Positions 7,686-17,866 of a stretch of DNA of 64,000 nt are shown in pieces (within the stretch, counting starts at the first letter, position 1; each line of letters starts with the position of its first letter). The DNA is taken from the NCBI RefSeq assembly GCF_022682305.1, contig NZ_CP093528.1:943501-1007500 (forward strand), read 5' to 3'. The position numbers and the translations under genes are program-made. Under the pieces are notes generated by a model. The model had not been told where the DNA came from, made no database searches, and saw only the letters and a program-made list of their open reading frames with translations. Source of the DNA: Shinella zoogloeoides. Lineage in GTDB: Bacteria; Pseudomonadota; Alphaproteobacteria; Rhizobiales; Rhizobiaceae.

Positions 7686-9059
7686 ATGTCGAAGACCAGC
7701 GCAGCAGCCGTTTCAAACCTCGGTGCCCTCGATGCCGCCCACCATCTTCATCCCTTCTCGGACATGAAGAAGCTGAACGCGGCCGGCACGCGCATCATCG
7801 AGCGCGGCGAAGGCTCCTACATCTTCGACAATCACGGCAAGCGCTATCTCGATGGCTTCGCGGGCCTGTGGTGCGTCAATATCGGCTATGGCCGCAAGGA
7901 GATCGCCGACGCCGTCGTCCGCCAGATGAACGAGCTGCCCTATTACAACACCTTCTTCGGCACCACGACGCCGCCGGCCGTGCTGCTTGCCCAGAAGATC
8001 ACCTCCCATGCCGGCCCGAACATCAACCGTGTCTTCTTCACCGGTTCCGGCTCGGAAGCCAACGACACCTGGTTCCGCATGGCCCGCGTCTATTGGGGCG
8101 CCATGGGCAAGCCGACCAAGAAGGCGATCATTGCCCGCAAGAATGGCTATCACGGCTCCACCGTCGCCGGCGCCTCGCTCGGCGGCATGAAGTGGATGCA
8201 CGAGCAGGGCGACTTGCCGATCGCCGGCATCCACCATATCGACCAGCCCTTCTGGTACGGTGAGGGCGGCGACCTGACGTCCGACGAATTCGGCCTGAAG
8301 ATGGCCCGCCAGCTGGAGGAGAAGATTGACGAACTCGGTGAGGACAATGTCGCCGCCTTCGTCGCCGAGCCGATCCAGGGTGCGGGCGGCGTCATCGTAC
8401 CGCCGGCCACTTACTGGCCGGAAATCGCCCGCATCTGCAAGGCGCGCAACATCCTGCTCGTCTGCGATGAAGTGATCTGCGGCTTCGGCCGCACCGGCCA
8501 CTGGTTCGGCCACCAGCATTTCGGCGTGGAGCCGGACCTTGCGCCCATCGCCAAGGGCCTTTCCTCCGGCTACCTGCCCATCGGCGGCGTCATGGTCTCC
8601 GACCGCGTCGGCAACGTGCTGGTCGAGGAAGTGGGCGACTTCAACCACGGCTTCACCTATTCCGGCCACCCGGTCTGCGCCGCCGCGGCGCTGGAGAACC
8701 TGCGCATCATCGAGGATGAAAAGCTCGTCGAGCGCGTCCACGACGATATCGGCCCCTACCTTGCCGCCGGCCTCAAGTCGCTGGAAGACCTGCCGATCGT
8801 CGGCCAGGTCCAGCAGGTCGGCCTGATGGCCGCCGTCCAGCTCGCCGAGGACAAGGCGACCCGCAAGCGCTTCGAGGACAAGGAAAAGGCCGGCGTCACC
8901 GTGCGCAACCATTGCCTCGAAAACGGCCTCGTCCTGCGCGCCACCGGCGACCGCATGCTCTTCTCCCCGCCGCTCGTCATCACCCATGCCGAGGTCGATC
9001 AGATGATCGATATCACGCGCAAGGGGCTGGAGCATGCGTGGAAAGTGATGACGGCCTGA
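7686..9059 (+). CDS. Class III aminotransferase, putrescine/omega-amino acid:pyruvate type (SpuC-like)
   Basis: This 457-residue PLP enzyme of fold type I, class III, transfers the amino group of putrescine or a related omega-amine to pyruvate. Landmarks are NTFFGTTTPP, the substrate-binding TGSGSEANDT (residues 119-128), VCDEVICGFGRTG (PLP-binding Asp261) and the Schiff-base lysine Lys290 in APIAKGLSSGYLP. The length matches the family. It is divergent from the glutamylpolyamine synthetase and shares a 149-bp promoter region containing an inverted repeat. A beta-alanine:pyruvate aminotransferase is the main alternative; the neighbour favours putrescine. A strong terminator follows. Confidence 0.87.
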   Translation: MSKTSAAAVSNLGALDAAHHLHPFSDMKKLNAAGTRIIERGEGSYIFDNHGKRYLDGFAGLWCVNIGYGRKEIADAVVRQMNELPYYNTFFGTTTPPAVLLAQKITSHAGPNINRVFFTGSGSEANDTWFRMARVYWGAMGKPTKKAIIARKNGYHGSTVAGASLGGMKWMHEQGDLPIAGIHHIDQPFWYGEGGDLTSDEFGLKMARQLEEKIDELGEDNVAAFVAEPIQGAGGVIVPPATYWPEIARICKARNILLVCDEVICGFGRTGHWFGHQHFGVEPDLAPIAKGLSSGYLPIGGVMVSDRVGNVLVEEVGDFNHGFTYSGHPVCAAAALENLRIIEDEKLVERVHDDIGPYLAAGLKSLEDLPIVGQVQQVGLMAAVQLAEDKATRKRFEDKEKAGVTVRNHCLENGLVLRATGDRMLFSPPLVITHAEVDQMIDITRKGLEHAWKVMTA

Positions 9060-9069
9060 CGAAAAACAA

Positions 9070-9094
9070 AGGGGCGGAATTTCCGCCCCTTTTT
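9070..9094. terminator. Bidirectional terminator
   Basis: AGGGGCGGAA pairs with TTCCGCCCCT, with an A run before and TTTTT after. It separates the aminotransferase (+) from the converging AMP nucleosidase gene (-). Confidence 0.85.
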
Positions 9095-9119
9095 CATATC
9101 CTCAAGCATCTTGCGGCCG

Positions 9120-10622
9120 TCACTGGAACGCCGTCTCGAAGAAGCTCCTCAGCTTGCGTGAATGCAGCTTCTCCGGCGGCATGCCGGCGAGTTTTTCCAG
9201 GGCACGGATGCCGATGCGCAGGTGCTGGTTGACCTGCGTGCGGTAGAAGGCCGTCGCCATGCCCGGCAGCTTCAGTTCGCCGTGCAGCGGCTTGTCGGAA
9301 ACGCACAGCAGCGTGCCGTAGGGCACGCGGAAGCGGAAGCCGTTGGCGGCGATGGTGGCCGATTCCATGTCGAGCGCGATGGCGCGGGACTGGGAGAGGC
9401 GCTTCACCGGGCCGCGCTGGTCGCGCAGTTCCCAGTTGCGGTTGTCGATGGTGGCCACGGTGCCGGTGCGCATGATGCGCTTGAGGTCGTAGCCTTCGAG
9501 GCCCGTCACCTCCTCCACCGCGCTTTCCAGCGCCACCTGCACCTCGGCAAGCGCCGGAATCGGCACCCAGACCGGCAGATCGTCGTCGAGGACGTGGTCC
9601 TCGCGCACATAGGCGTGGGCGAGCACGTAGTCGCCGAGCGTCTGGCTGTTGCGAAGGCCGGCGCAATGGCCGAGCATCAGCCAGGCATGCGGGCGCAGCA
9701 CGGCGATGTGGTCGGTGATCGTCTTGGCGTTGGAGGGGCCGACGCCGATATTGACGAGCGTGATGCCGCCATGGCCCTTCTTCTTGATGTGGTAGGCCGG
9801 CATCTGCGGCAGGCGGCCGGGCGTGATGTTCGGCTCGGGCCGGTCGGAGCCGGCGGGCGTGATGATGTTGCCCGGCTCGATGAAGGCCGTGTAGCCATTG
9901 CCGCCCTCGGCCATCTGCTGGCGCGCCCACTCGCAGAATTCGTCGACATAGAACTGGTAGTTCGTGAAGAGCACGAAATTCTGGAAGTGGTTGGCGCTGG
10001 TGGCCGTGTAGTGGCTGAGGCGGGCCAGCGAATAGTCGATGCGCTGGGCGGTGAAGGGGGCGAGCGGCGAAGGCTCGCCCGGGCCGGGCTCATAGGCGCC
10101 GTTGGCGATCTCGTCGTCGGTGTTGGTGAGGTCCGGCGCGTCGAAGAGGTCGCGCAGCGGCAGCTCGATGCTCTCGGCGACCTGCGCCTCCACATGGGCG
10201 CCTTCCCCGAAGGCGAAGTGCAGCGGGATCGGCGTCGTCGATTCGGAGACGAAGACCCGGACGCCGTGATTGCGCATCAGCAGGCCGAGCTGTTCCTTGA
10301 GGTAATGGCGGAAGAGCTTGGGACGGGTGATCGTGGTCGTGTAGATGCCCGGCGAGGCGACATAGCCGTAGGAGAGGCGGGAATCGACATGGCCGAAGCT
10401 GGTCGTCTCGATGCTGACCTGCGGATAGCAGGCGCGGAAACGCTTGTCGGGCGTGCCGTTCTCGCCGAGTGCGGTGAAGGCCGCGGTCAGGAACGTCGTG
10501 TTGCGATTATAGAGGTCCTCGAGGGCATCGACGGCAGCGACCGGATCGTCGAAGGATCGGGCTTCGTAGGGTTCCGGCGTGGCGAAGGAAAGCGGCTTGG
10601 GAGAGAAGATTCGTTTGCTCAT
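9120..10622 (-). CDS. amn: AMP nucleosidase
   Basis: This 500-residue enzyme hydrolyses the N-glycosidic bond of AMP to adenine and ribose 5-phosphate, controlling intracellular AMP. It has the Amn-specific N-terminal half (about residues 1-200) and the C-terminal purine nucleoside phosphorylase-like half. Visible blocks are VNIGVGPSNAKTITDHIAVL, WLMLGHCAGLRNSQ, LGDYVLAHAYVREDHVLDDD and ALDMESATIAANGFRFRVPYGT (PNP-like active site). The ATG at 10622 overlaps no neighbour. Full length and well conserved, so the assignment is firm. It is transcribed alone toward the converging aminotransferase gene. Confidence 0.95.
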   Translation of the reverse strand: MSKRIFSPKPLSFATPEPYEARSFDDPVAAVDALEDLYNRNTTFLTAAFTALGENGTPDKRFRACYPQVSIETTSFGHVDSRLSYGYVASPGIYTTTITRPKLFRHYLKEQLGLLMRNHGVRVFVSESTTPIPLHFAFGEGAHVEAQVAESIELPLRDLFDAPDLTNTDDEIANGAYEPGPGEPSPLAPFTAQRIDYSLARLSHYTATSANHFQNFVLFTNYQFYVDEFCEWARQQMAEGGNGYTAFIEPGNIITPAGSDRPEPNITPGRLPQMPAYHIKKKGHGGITLVNIGVGPSNAKTITDHIAVLRPHAWLMLGHCAGLRNSQTLGDYVLAHAYVREDHVLDDDLPVWVPIPALAEVQVALESAVEEVTGLEGYDLKRIMRTGTVATIDNRNWELRDQRGPVKRLSQSRAIALDMESATIAANGFRFRVPYGTLLCVSDKPLHGELKLPGMATAFYRTQVNQHLRIGIRALEKLAGMPPEKLHSRKLRSFFETAFQ

Positions 10623-10682
10623 GAATCACTATAGGTGTTGTTATTTGACAAGCAAACGACAAGTCGCGCGCGCCCGCAAGCC

Positions 10683-11003
10683 CTATCGCGGGGCCGCCAG
10701 GATGACGCCCGCGCCCGCCAGTGCCAGCGCGGCGCCCGCCACGTCGAAGCGGTCGGGACGCATGCCTTCGGCAAACCACAGCCATAGCAGGGAGGCGGCG
10801 ATATAGACCCCGCCATAGGCCGCATAGGCGCGGCCGGCAAAGGCGCTGTCGGCCTGGGTCAGCAGCCAGCCGAAGAGGGCGAGCGAGACCATGCCGGGTA
10901 GCAGCCAGAGAGCGGATTTGTCGAGCCGCCACCAGGCCCAGAAGGCGAAGCATCCGGCAATTTCTGCAAGGGCGGCTATGGAAAAGACGAGAAGGGATTT
11001 CAT
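10683..11003 (-). CDS. YnfA/UPF0060 family small membrane protein
   Basis: This 106-residue protein has four hydrophobic segments, typical of the YnfA (UPF0060) family, which is structurally related to SMR exporters. The run [12 protein letters not shown] followed by [20 protein letters not shown] is characteristic. It lies in the inner membrane. Its role is unproven in this organism; some family members have been reported as weak multidrug exporters. It lies upstream of amn on the same strand, 60 bp away, and could be co-transcribed with it. Confidence 0.9.
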   Translation of the reverse strand: MKSLLVFSIAALAEIAGCFAFWAWWRLDKSALWLLPGMVSLALFGWLLTQADSAFAGRAYAAYGGVYIAASLLWLWFAEGMRPDRFDVAGAALALAGAGVILAAPR

Positions 11004-11124
11004 TCGGCGTTCCGGGCATTGGCGGGGAGCCTGCCCGGTCTAGCACGGATCGCCCGCGCGTTGCCGGTAAAAGTGCGGGGCGCGGCATGCCTGCGGGAAT
11101 GCGCGAAAGCGCCTGCGCGGGATA

Positions 11125-11301
11125 TCAGCTCATCGACTGGCGCTGGAGGGTGACGAAGAGCACGAGGCCGGCGCCTTTCTTCGTGATGCCGAGGCTGCCT
11201 GCATTGCTCCAGGCAAGTGCGCCGACGGGACCGATCATCATGGCCGAAAGGGCGAGGATGCGCAGGGCGGTGGCGGAGGTGCGCAGCAGGGTGGCGGTCA
11301 T
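11125..11301 (-). CDS. Small hypothetical membrane protein (58 aa)
   Basis: ATG 11301 to TGA 11125 encodes 58 residues starting MTATLLRTSA. It has one hydrophobic stretch (about residues 10-28), a lysine pair, and a second hydrophobic patch (GLVLFVTL). It does not match a family I know. It lies 31 bp downstream of another small membrane ORF on the same strand. The two may form a bicistron of small envelope proteins. Confidence is limited by the short length. Confidence 0.4.
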   Translation of the reverse strand: MTATLLRTSATALRILALSAMMIGPVGALAWSNAGSLGITKKGAGLVLFVTLQRQSMS

Positions 11302-11332
11302 CGTCGTGGCTCCGGGCGTCAGGGCGTCGGGA

Positions 11333-11497
11333 TCAGAGCGCGGCGCGGCACATGCCGGGCGCCGAGCAGGCGACGAGCTTGCCGGCGTCGTTGTGCGTGT
11401 TGCGGCGATAGTCGGTCTCGACGGCGGCGGCCAGCATGATGGCGAAGACGGCCATCAGGAGGGTAATGATCGTGAGGCGGCGTGCGAGGATGTCCAT
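11333..11497 (-). CDS. Small hypothetical secreted or membrane protein (54 aa)
   Basis: ATG 11497 to stop at 11333 encodes 54 residues. A basic N-terminus (MDILARR) precedes a strong hydrophobic helix (TIITLLMAVFAIMLAAA), then a short polar tail with two cysteines (ACSAPGMC). It looks like a signal-anchored or exported small protein. The start is placed at 11497 because the helix then lies at a normal distance. No function is known. It is followed on the same strand by another small ORF. Confidence 0.5.
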   Translation of the reverse strand: MDILARRLTIITLLMAVFAIMLAAAVETDYRRNTHNDAGKLVACSAPGMCRAAL

Positions 11498-11711
11498 GGT
11501 GTTGTCCCTCATCCATGTGTTTCGGTGTACCCGTTGTCGCACTCCGGGACTGAACGATCCCTGAGAGGCCGGTTCATCTCCCGTTCAGGAAAGTTGTGAT
11601 CCGGATTTTCGAGGATCGGTGGATTTATGCAGTTTGCAAAATACTGAAAAAACAGTGGCTTAAATTGTTTTAAAAGTGTGGCGTCGATCTCGGCGGAAAT
11701 CTGTGCCGAAA
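11498..11711. other. Intergenic region without recognised genes
   Basis: About 210 bp between a small ORF and the DUF2147 terminator. It becomes AT-rich near 11630-11680 (TTGCAAAATACTG, TTAAATTGTTTTAAA), consistent with a promoter for the small ORFs on the minus strand. No firm -35/-10 pair could be assigned. Confidence 0.3.
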
Positions 11712-11741
11712 TAAAAAAAGCCGGCGCATCGCACCGGCTTC
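11712..11741 (-). terminator. Terminator of the DUF2147 gene
   Basis: On the minus strand AAGCCGG pairs with CCGGCTT around a nine-base loop and is followed by a seven-T run, 43 bp after the DUF2147 stop. Confidence 0.85.
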
Positions 11742-11783
11742 AAAATGATGCGTTTCCCGGAGATTGCGCCCCGGTTTCTCCCG

Positions 11784-12122
11784 TCAGAGCCGCGTCCAGG
11801 TCTGCGACTTGCAGAGCACCGCGAGCACGCAGCCCTTCATGCGCAGGGAATTGCCGTTGACCGTACCGGAGCCGCTATAGGTCTTGTCCGTTTCGGGATC
11901 GGTGATCGAACCGCTGTAGTCGGCGCCAGCGCCTGCCAGCTTGCCGATGCTCTTGCCGGCGTGCTTGCCCGTCTTCAGGGTGATGCAGAAGCTGCCGCCG
12001 CATTTCGCGATAGCGGCGGTCGCGCCGCTTGCCGTCTTCCAGTTGCCCTCGATCGGCTCGGCGGCAAGAGCGACGCCCGGCACGGTCAGAAGGGCGGCGG
12101 CAATCCATGTCCTCAGTTTCAT
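11784..12122 (-). CDS. DUF2147 family exported protein
   Basis: This 112-residue protein has a clear Sec signal (MKLRTWIAAALLTVPGVALA, cleavage after AEP-like site) and a small beta-rich DUF2147 domain: IEGNWKT at the start, then the repeating glycine/serine strands, ending CVLAVLCKSQTWTRL. It is expected in the periplasm. The function of the family is unknown. It is a single gene with a good ribosome site (AGGAAGAGA before ATG) and its own terminator. Confidence 0.85.
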   Translation of the reverse strand: MKLRTWIAAALLTVPGVALAAEPIEGNWKTASGATAAIAKCGGSFCITLKTGKHAGKSIGKLAGAGADYSGSITDPETDKTYSGSGTVNGNSLRMKGCVLAVLCKSQTWTRL

Positions 12123-12565
12123 TCTCTTCCTCCTCCAGAATGAGAGCCGGAATATATCTTACGCACACGTAAAGGTAAATACGCCGGAAGACCGGTTTGC
12201 GGTGAAAATCGGTGTGCCGGAAAACGGCCCTCGCTTGCCGTGGTTAGCGAAAGGTTGAAATCGCCGGTTGAACAATCCGTAAATTTTTAAGCGAATGCGG
12301 CGGTTTCCAAGGGGTGCGATGTTTAACGAAAGTCCAATTTTACCAAGCGTTTGGATTTTGTTCGTTTCAAATTAAGCATGCATTTTAAGCGCATTTTGAA
12401 AGGCCCACGGCATAGTGGAGCCATAAGACGAGCACGGAAAACCGCGCCGCAAAACTCTGAAGGAAGACCAAGGCCGCACAAGACGGCAGGCTCCCGAGGA
12501 GGCCCGAAAGGGCAGGTAAAACAGGATACTAAAGCAGTAAACCAAGTCAGACAGGGACAATCGAA
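12123..12565. other. Intergenic region, nothing identified
   Basis: A 443-bp stretch between divergent DUF2147 and the small Sel1 gene. The part 12270-12400 is AT-rich and may hold promoters. The part 12420-12560 is purine-rich. No open frame with coding character, RNA gene or repeat was recognised. Confidence 0.3.
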
Positions 12566-12835
12566 ATGGCACGCTTTGATTTTCAGAACACCGAAACGGC
12601 CGCCATGATGGGCGGCGAGAACCGCGCCGAAATCTTCTGCGACATGGGCCTGATGTATGCCACGGGCCGCGGCTGCGATATCGATGTCATCCAGGCGCAC
12701 AAGTGGCTCAATATCGCCGCTATCAAGGGTTGTGAACGTGCAGCCGAGCTGCGCGCCGACCTTGCCGCGACGATGACCAAGACCGATCTCGCCCTGGCGC
12801 TGCGCGCCGCCCGCGAGTGGATGACGGTTCACTGA
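12566..12835 (+). CDS. Small Sel1-repeat protein (89 aa)
   Basis: This 89-residue protein contains about one and a half Sel1-like repeats: AEIFCDMGLMYATGRGCDIDVIQAHKW followed by LNIAAIKG, then a helical tail. Sel1 units are alpha-alpha repeats used for protein contacts. No signal peptide or membrane segment is present, so it is probably cytoplasmic. Short one-repeat proteins like this are common in Rhizobiaceae; their role is unknown. ATG 12566 has a weak ribosome site (GGGACAATCGAA). Confidence 0.75.
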   Translation: MARFDFQNTETAAMMGGENRAEIFCDMGLMYATGRGCDIDVIQAHKWLNIAAIKGCERAAELRADLAATMTKTDLALALRAAREWMTVH

Positions 12836-12883
12836 GAAATGGGGAATTAGGAATTAGCCAGTAGGCAATAGGGGAGTATTTTT

Positions 12884-14020
<1,137 letters not shown>

Positions 14021-14131
14021 GGAAGCGCCTGGAAACGGGTGGAACGGTGGGGAAGCGCCCGCCGGACGGAAATGCCCGCGGAATCGATCTTCCGCGGGCA
14101 CCCTATCCAATAAAGCGGGAAGGCGAAACGT

Positions 14132-14560
14132 TCAGGTGACGGCAGAGCCGAGACGGCCTTTTTCCACGCCCACCATGTAACGCCGCTCGTCCTTCTTCGG
14201 GCCGCCATTGACGCCGCCCGTGAAATAGTCGGAGCGCACGATGGTATGCAGCAGCTCCTCGTCGATCTCCTTGATGAACTGCACGCCGATGCGGCTGTCG
14301 TTGCGGTAGACCTCTGCACAGCCGATGCGCGAGGCGACGCCCACGATGGAGAGGTAATAGTGCAGCGGCAGGCCGATGGTCGTGGTGACGGTGAAGCTCG
14401 CGCCGCCCCGCGAAATGTCCATGAGCTTGCAGCTCCGCATCTTGGGAGCGGCAAGGTCGAAGCCCACCGTCATCAGCATGCCCTGCCGGTTGACGGCAAA
14501 GCGTTCCCATTTACGCTCGTAAAGTCCTGCGGCGGACCGCTGGTCGGTACCGATGCTCAT
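14132..14560 (-). CDS. PilZ domain protein
   Basis: This 142-residue single-domain PilZ protein is a likely cyclic-di-GMP receptor. The N-terminal RxxxR-like arginines (ERKWERFAVNRQG) precede the second motif, MDISRGGASF, which corresponds to the (D/N)xSxxG box. ATG 14560 is chosen since CGGGAG lies seven bases upstream; a GTG two codons earlier is possible. A second PilZ gene lies just upstream on the same strand. The partner process (motility, polysaccharide or other) is unknown. Confidence 0.82.
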   Translation of the reverse strand: MSIGTDQRSAAGLYERKWERFAVNRQGMLMTVGFDLAAPKMRSCKLMDISRGGASFTVTTTIGLPLHYYLSIVGVASRIGCAEVYRNDSRIGVQFIKEIDEELLHTIVRSDYFTGGVNGGPKKDERRYMVGVEKGRLGSAVT

Positions 14561-14680
14561 TGCCACACTCCCGCTTGGGACATCATGTCCGACAGATGGA
14601 CGGAGTGTCGCAGGCGAGTATTTTGTTTCGTTGAAGCAAATCCTTAAAAGTTTAACGGGCCGGATTTTCTTGCGGCGGCC

Positions 14681-15037
14681 TCAGGCATCCTGCGTTTCGG
14701 CCTGGCGGCCGAGCACCATGTTCAGGAAGTCCTGGTCGAGGAACATGTTGAAGCGCACGACCATCTCCTCGCCGTCGCGCTTGAACTCCGTGCAGGGGAT
14801 CTCGTCGCGAATGCCCTGGATCTCCAGGTAGAAATTTTCCGGCAGCGTCAGCGTCTTGTTGATCGACAACACCGCGCCCGCGCTCGAAATGCTGCGGATG
14901 AGACAGGTATAGCGCAGCGACGTGCTGAGGTGATGGCCGATCGGAGTGACGAAGCCGGGCTTGTCGAGGCGATACTGGACGAAGCTGCGCTTGGGGTGAC
15001 GCAGGTGAAGCTGCTCGTGGACGGTTTCGAGGGGCAT
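14681..15037 (-). CDS. PilZ-like domain protein
   Basis: This 118-residue protein starts at MPLETVHEQL (ATG 15037, preceded by GGGAGGGAACC). The central part, TCLIRSISSAGAVLSI, resembles the PilZ (D/N)xSxxG region with IRSISSAGA, and QYRLDKPG stands where the RxxxR loop would be. The arginine pair is incomplete, so cyclic-di-GMP binding is doubtful. It probably arose as a paralogue of the neighbouring PilZ gene. A terminator of the upstream gcdH unit precedes it. Confidence 0.7.
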   Translation of the reverse strand: MPLETVHEQLHLRHPKRSFVQYRLDKPGFVTPIGHHLSTSLRYTCLIRSISSAGAVLSINKTLTLPENFYLEIQGIRDEIPCTEFKRDGEEMVVRFNMFLDQDFLNMVLGRQAETQDA

Positions 15038-15096
15038 GGTTCCCTCCCGCTTATGTTGCCGGGTTTCAACTGTATCGAAACGGGATTGATAAGACA

Positions 15097-15130
15097 TGAA
15101 AACGGCCGCTCGTATTTTAACGAGCGGCCG
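15097..15130 (-). terminator. Terminator of the glutaryl-CoA dehydrogenase gene
   Basis: On the minus strand a 10-bp stem (CGGCCGCTCG/CGAGCGGCCG) with an AT-rich eight-base loop is followed by TTTTC. Confidence 0.88.
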
Positions 15131-15156
15131 CTGGAAACCGTGAAGTTTGGAATGGC

Positions 15157-16380
15157 TTACTGGAAGGCCTGCAGGCCCGTCTGGGCACGGCCGAGGATCA
15201 GCGCGTGGATGTCGTGCGTGCCCTCGTAGGTGTTGACGGCTTCCAGGTTCATGACGTGGCGGATGACGCCGTATTCGTCGGAAACGCCGTTGCCGCCGTG
15301 CATGTCGCGGGAAACGCGGGCGATGTCGAGCGCCTTGCCGCAATTGTTGCGCTTCATCAGCGAGATCAGCTCGGCCGGGGCGCGGTGCTCGTCGAACAGA
15401 CGGCCGAGGCGCAGCGCGCCCTGCAGGCCGAGCGAGATTTCCGTCTCCATGTCGGCCAGCTTCTTCTGGATGAGCTGGGTGGCGGCGAGCGGCTTGCCGA
15501 ACTGCTTGCGATCGAGCGTGTACTGGCGGGCAGCGTGCCAGCAGAACTCGGCGGCGCCCATCGCGCCCCAGGCGATGCCGTAGCGGGCGCGGTTAAGGCA
15601 GCCGAACGGACCGGCAAGGCCGGCGACTTCCGGCAGCAGGTTCTCTTCGGGAACGAAGACGTCCTGCATCATGATCATGCCGGTGACGGAGGCGCGCAGC
15701 GAGAACTTGCCCTCGATCTTCGGCGTCTCGAAGCCCTTCATGCCGCGTTCCAGCACGAAGCCCTTGATCTTGCCGTCATGCGCGTCGGACTTGGCCCAGA
15801 CGACCGCGACGTCGGCGATCGGCGAATTGGTGATCCAGTTCTTGGCGCCCGAGATCAGGTAGCCGCCGTCGACCTTCTTGGCGCGGGTGATCATGGAGGA
15901 GGGGTCCGAGCCATGGTCCGGCTCGGTCAGGCCGAAGCAGCCGACCCATTCGCCGGAGGCGAGCTTGGGGAGATACTTCTTGCGGGTCTCTTCCGTGCCG
16001 TAGGCGAAGATCGGATGCATGACCAGCGAGGACTGCACGGACATGGCCGAGCGGTAACCGGAATCGACGCGCTCGACTTCGCGGGCGACGAGGCCGTAGG
16101 AGACGTAGTTGGCGCCGACGCCGCCGTATTCCTCCGGCACGGTCGGGCCGAGCAGGCCGAGTTCGCCCATCTCGCTCATGATTTCACGGTGGAACACTTC
16201 ATGGCGGTTGGCTTCGGTGACGCGCGAGGCGAGCTTGTCCTGGCAATAGGCGCGGGCCGTATCGCGGATCATGCGCTCTTCGTCGGTCAGCTGATCCTCG
16301 AGGAGGAAGGGATCGGCCCAGTCGAAGGGCGCCATCTTGGCGCGGGCCTGTTCCGGAGTGGCGCTGTGATGCTCGCTCAT
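15157..16380 (-). CDS. gcdH: Glutaryl-CoA dehydrogenase
   Basis: This 407-residue FAD enzyme oxidises and decarboxylates glutaryl-CoA to crotonyl-CoA in lysine and tryptophan breakdown. The acyl-CoA dehydrogenase blocks are present: [36 protein letters not shown] (GcdH-type), and the catalytic base Glu386 in [17 protein letters not shown]. An arginine/serine-rich [18 protein letters not shown] is typical of GcdH rather than medium-chain enzymes. It is transcribed alone with its own terminator and is divergent from the esterase gene. Confidence is high. Confidence 0.93.
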   Translation of the reverse strand: MSEHHSATPEQARAKMAPFDWADPFLLEDQLTDEERMIRDTARAYCQDKLASRVTEANRHEVFHREIMSEMGELGLLGPTVPEEYGGVGANYVSYGLVAREVERVDSGYRSAMSVQSSLVMHPIFAYGTEETRKKYLPKLASGEWVGCFGLTEPDHGSDPSSMITRAKKVDGGYLISGAKNWITNSPIADVAVVWAKSDAHDGKIKGFVLERGMKGFETPKIEGKFSLRASVTGMIMMQDVFVPEENLLPEVAGLAGPFGCLNRARYGIAWGAMGAAEFCWHAARQYTLDRKQFGKPLAATQLIQKKLADMETEISLGLQGALRLGRLFDEHRAPAELISLMKRNNCGKALDIARVSRDMHGGNGVSDEYGVIRHVMNLEAVNTYEGTHDIHALILGRAQTGLQAFQ

Positions 16381-16610
16381 TGTTTCCGTCCTGTCGCGGG
16401 TTTGTCGTTGCAGAAGTGCTACATCAGCTTCTTGTTCTCCGAAAGAGCGGGAACGAAAGCGAGCGACGAACGCTTTGGCTATTTATGAATGCCCTCATGA
16501 GCCGGCAGAATGAGCGCTTGCCGTGTGAAACCGCCTTTTTGCCTTGTTCGTGCCCTTCGCAACGCGCATGTAGTCTGACAATGAGCAATTCCGAGAAAGA
16601 GAGGCCAAGC

Positions 16611-17639
16611 ATGCGGGACCGCTTCAAGAGGTCGGTCGAGCGGCTGGCGCCGACCGAGATACGGCTGGGCGACCTGCTCTGGCCATTCCACCGCCCATCC
16701 GAGCGCAAGGCTCCCGCCGCCCGCCGTCGCCCGGCGGACACGTCGCCCCTTGTCGAGGTCGCGGATTTCGGCAGCAATCCCGGCAGCCTGCGCATGTTCT
16801 GGCATAAGCCGGAGGGCCTTCCCGCCGGCCGTCCGCTGGTTCTGGTGTTGCATGGCTGCCGGCAGGACGCCGAAAGCTACGATCGTGCGGCCGGCTGGGC
16901 GTCGCTTGCCGAGGAACGCGGCTTTACCGTCGTCTATGCCCAGCAACGCGAGGCGAACAATCCGCGCCTCTGTTTCACCTGGTTCCGCCCGAGCGAGGTG
17001 ACGCGTGACCGCGGCGAGCTGATGTCGATCCGCCAGATGATCGCCCATGCGGCGGCGCAGGCCGGCAGCGACCCGGAGCGCATTTTCGTCACTGGTCTTT
17101 CCGCCGGCGGTGCCATGACCGCCGCCATGCTGGCGAACTACCCGGAACTCTTTTCCGCCGGCGCAATCATTGCGGGCCTGCCCTTCGCTGCCGCCCGCGA
17201 CGCCACCCGCGCCTTCGACGCCATGGGGGAGGCCCCGGAGCGCACCGCGCGCGAATGGTCCGATCTCGTCCGCACGGTTTCCCCCCGTATCGCGCGCAAG
17301 CCGGCCATCTCCATCTGGCACGGCACGGCCGACGACACCGTTTCCCTCTCCAACGGCATCGCCCTCGTCGAGCAATGGCGCGACCTCTACCGCCTGCCGA
17401 AGGACGCCTTCGTGGAGAAACGCATGAAGGGCCGCCGCACCCGCATCTGGCCCGACAAGGACGGCAAGCCGCTCGTCACCTTCCACGAGGTCGACGGCAT
17501 GGGCCACGGCACGCCGGTGCTTTCCGGCGAGGGCGGCGGTTATGCCCTCTCCACCGAACCGTTCATGCTGGAGGCAGGGTTTTCCTCGACGCTGGAGATT
17601 GCCAAGGCGTGGGGTTTGACGCGGAAGTGGAAGCGATAG
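16611..17639 (+). CDS. PHB depolymerase-like esterase (LpqC family)
   Basis: This 342-residue alpha/beta hydrolase belongs to the PHB depolymerase esterase group. HGCRQDAESYDRAAGW forms the oxyanion side, the nucleophile is Ser164 in VTGLSAGGAM, and SIWHGTADDTV and DGMGHGTP supply the Asp and His. Substrate may be polyhydroxyalkanoate oligomers or a feruloyl/acetyl ester. There is no convincing signal peptide. ATG 16611 is chosen because AGAGAGG lies six bases upstream; an in-frame ATG at 16581 is the alternative. The 230 bp up to gcdH hold the divergent promoters. The gene ends at a RIME repeat. Confidence 0.82.
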   Translation: MRDRFKRSVERLAPTEIRLGDLLWPFHRPSERKAPAARRRPADTSPLVEVADFGSNPGSLRMFWHKPEGLPAGRPLVLVLHGCRQDAESYDRAAGWASLAEERGFTVVYAQQREANNPRLCFTWFRPSEVTRDRGELMSIRQMIAHAAAQAGSDPERIFVTGLSAGGAMTAAMLANYPELFSAGAIIAGLPFAAARDATRAFDAMGEAPERTAREWSDLVRTVSPRIARKPAISIWHGTADDTVSLSNGIALVEQWRDLYRLPKDAFVEKRMKGRRTRIWPDKDGKPLVTFHEVDGMGHGTPVLSGEGGGYALSTEPFMLEAGFSSTLEIAKAWGLTRKWKR

Positions 17640-17662
17640 AACCTACGCCTTCCTTTCCGGTT

Positions 17663-17801
17663 GCCCCTCACCCTAACCCTCTCCCCGCAAGCGGGGAGAG
17701 GGGACTTGCCCTGAGCATGCCCATTGGTTTGGGAAAAGGGTGCGGCATATTCCTTCTCCCCGCTTGCGGGGAGAAGGTGGCCGGCAGGCCGGATGAGGGG
17801 C
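17663..17801. repeat. RIME-type intergenic palindromic repeat, copy 2
   Basis: Second copy of the two-hairpin element seen at 6009-6147, with the same order of blocks and only small differences in the spacer. It again separates the 3' ends of converging genes (esterase and iolB). Confidence 0.8.
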
Positions 17802-17866
17802 CGCCGGCATAGGCGGAGTGACAGCATGGGGCTGGTCCGTCCAAAGGGAGGCGATCTCGCGAGAGT

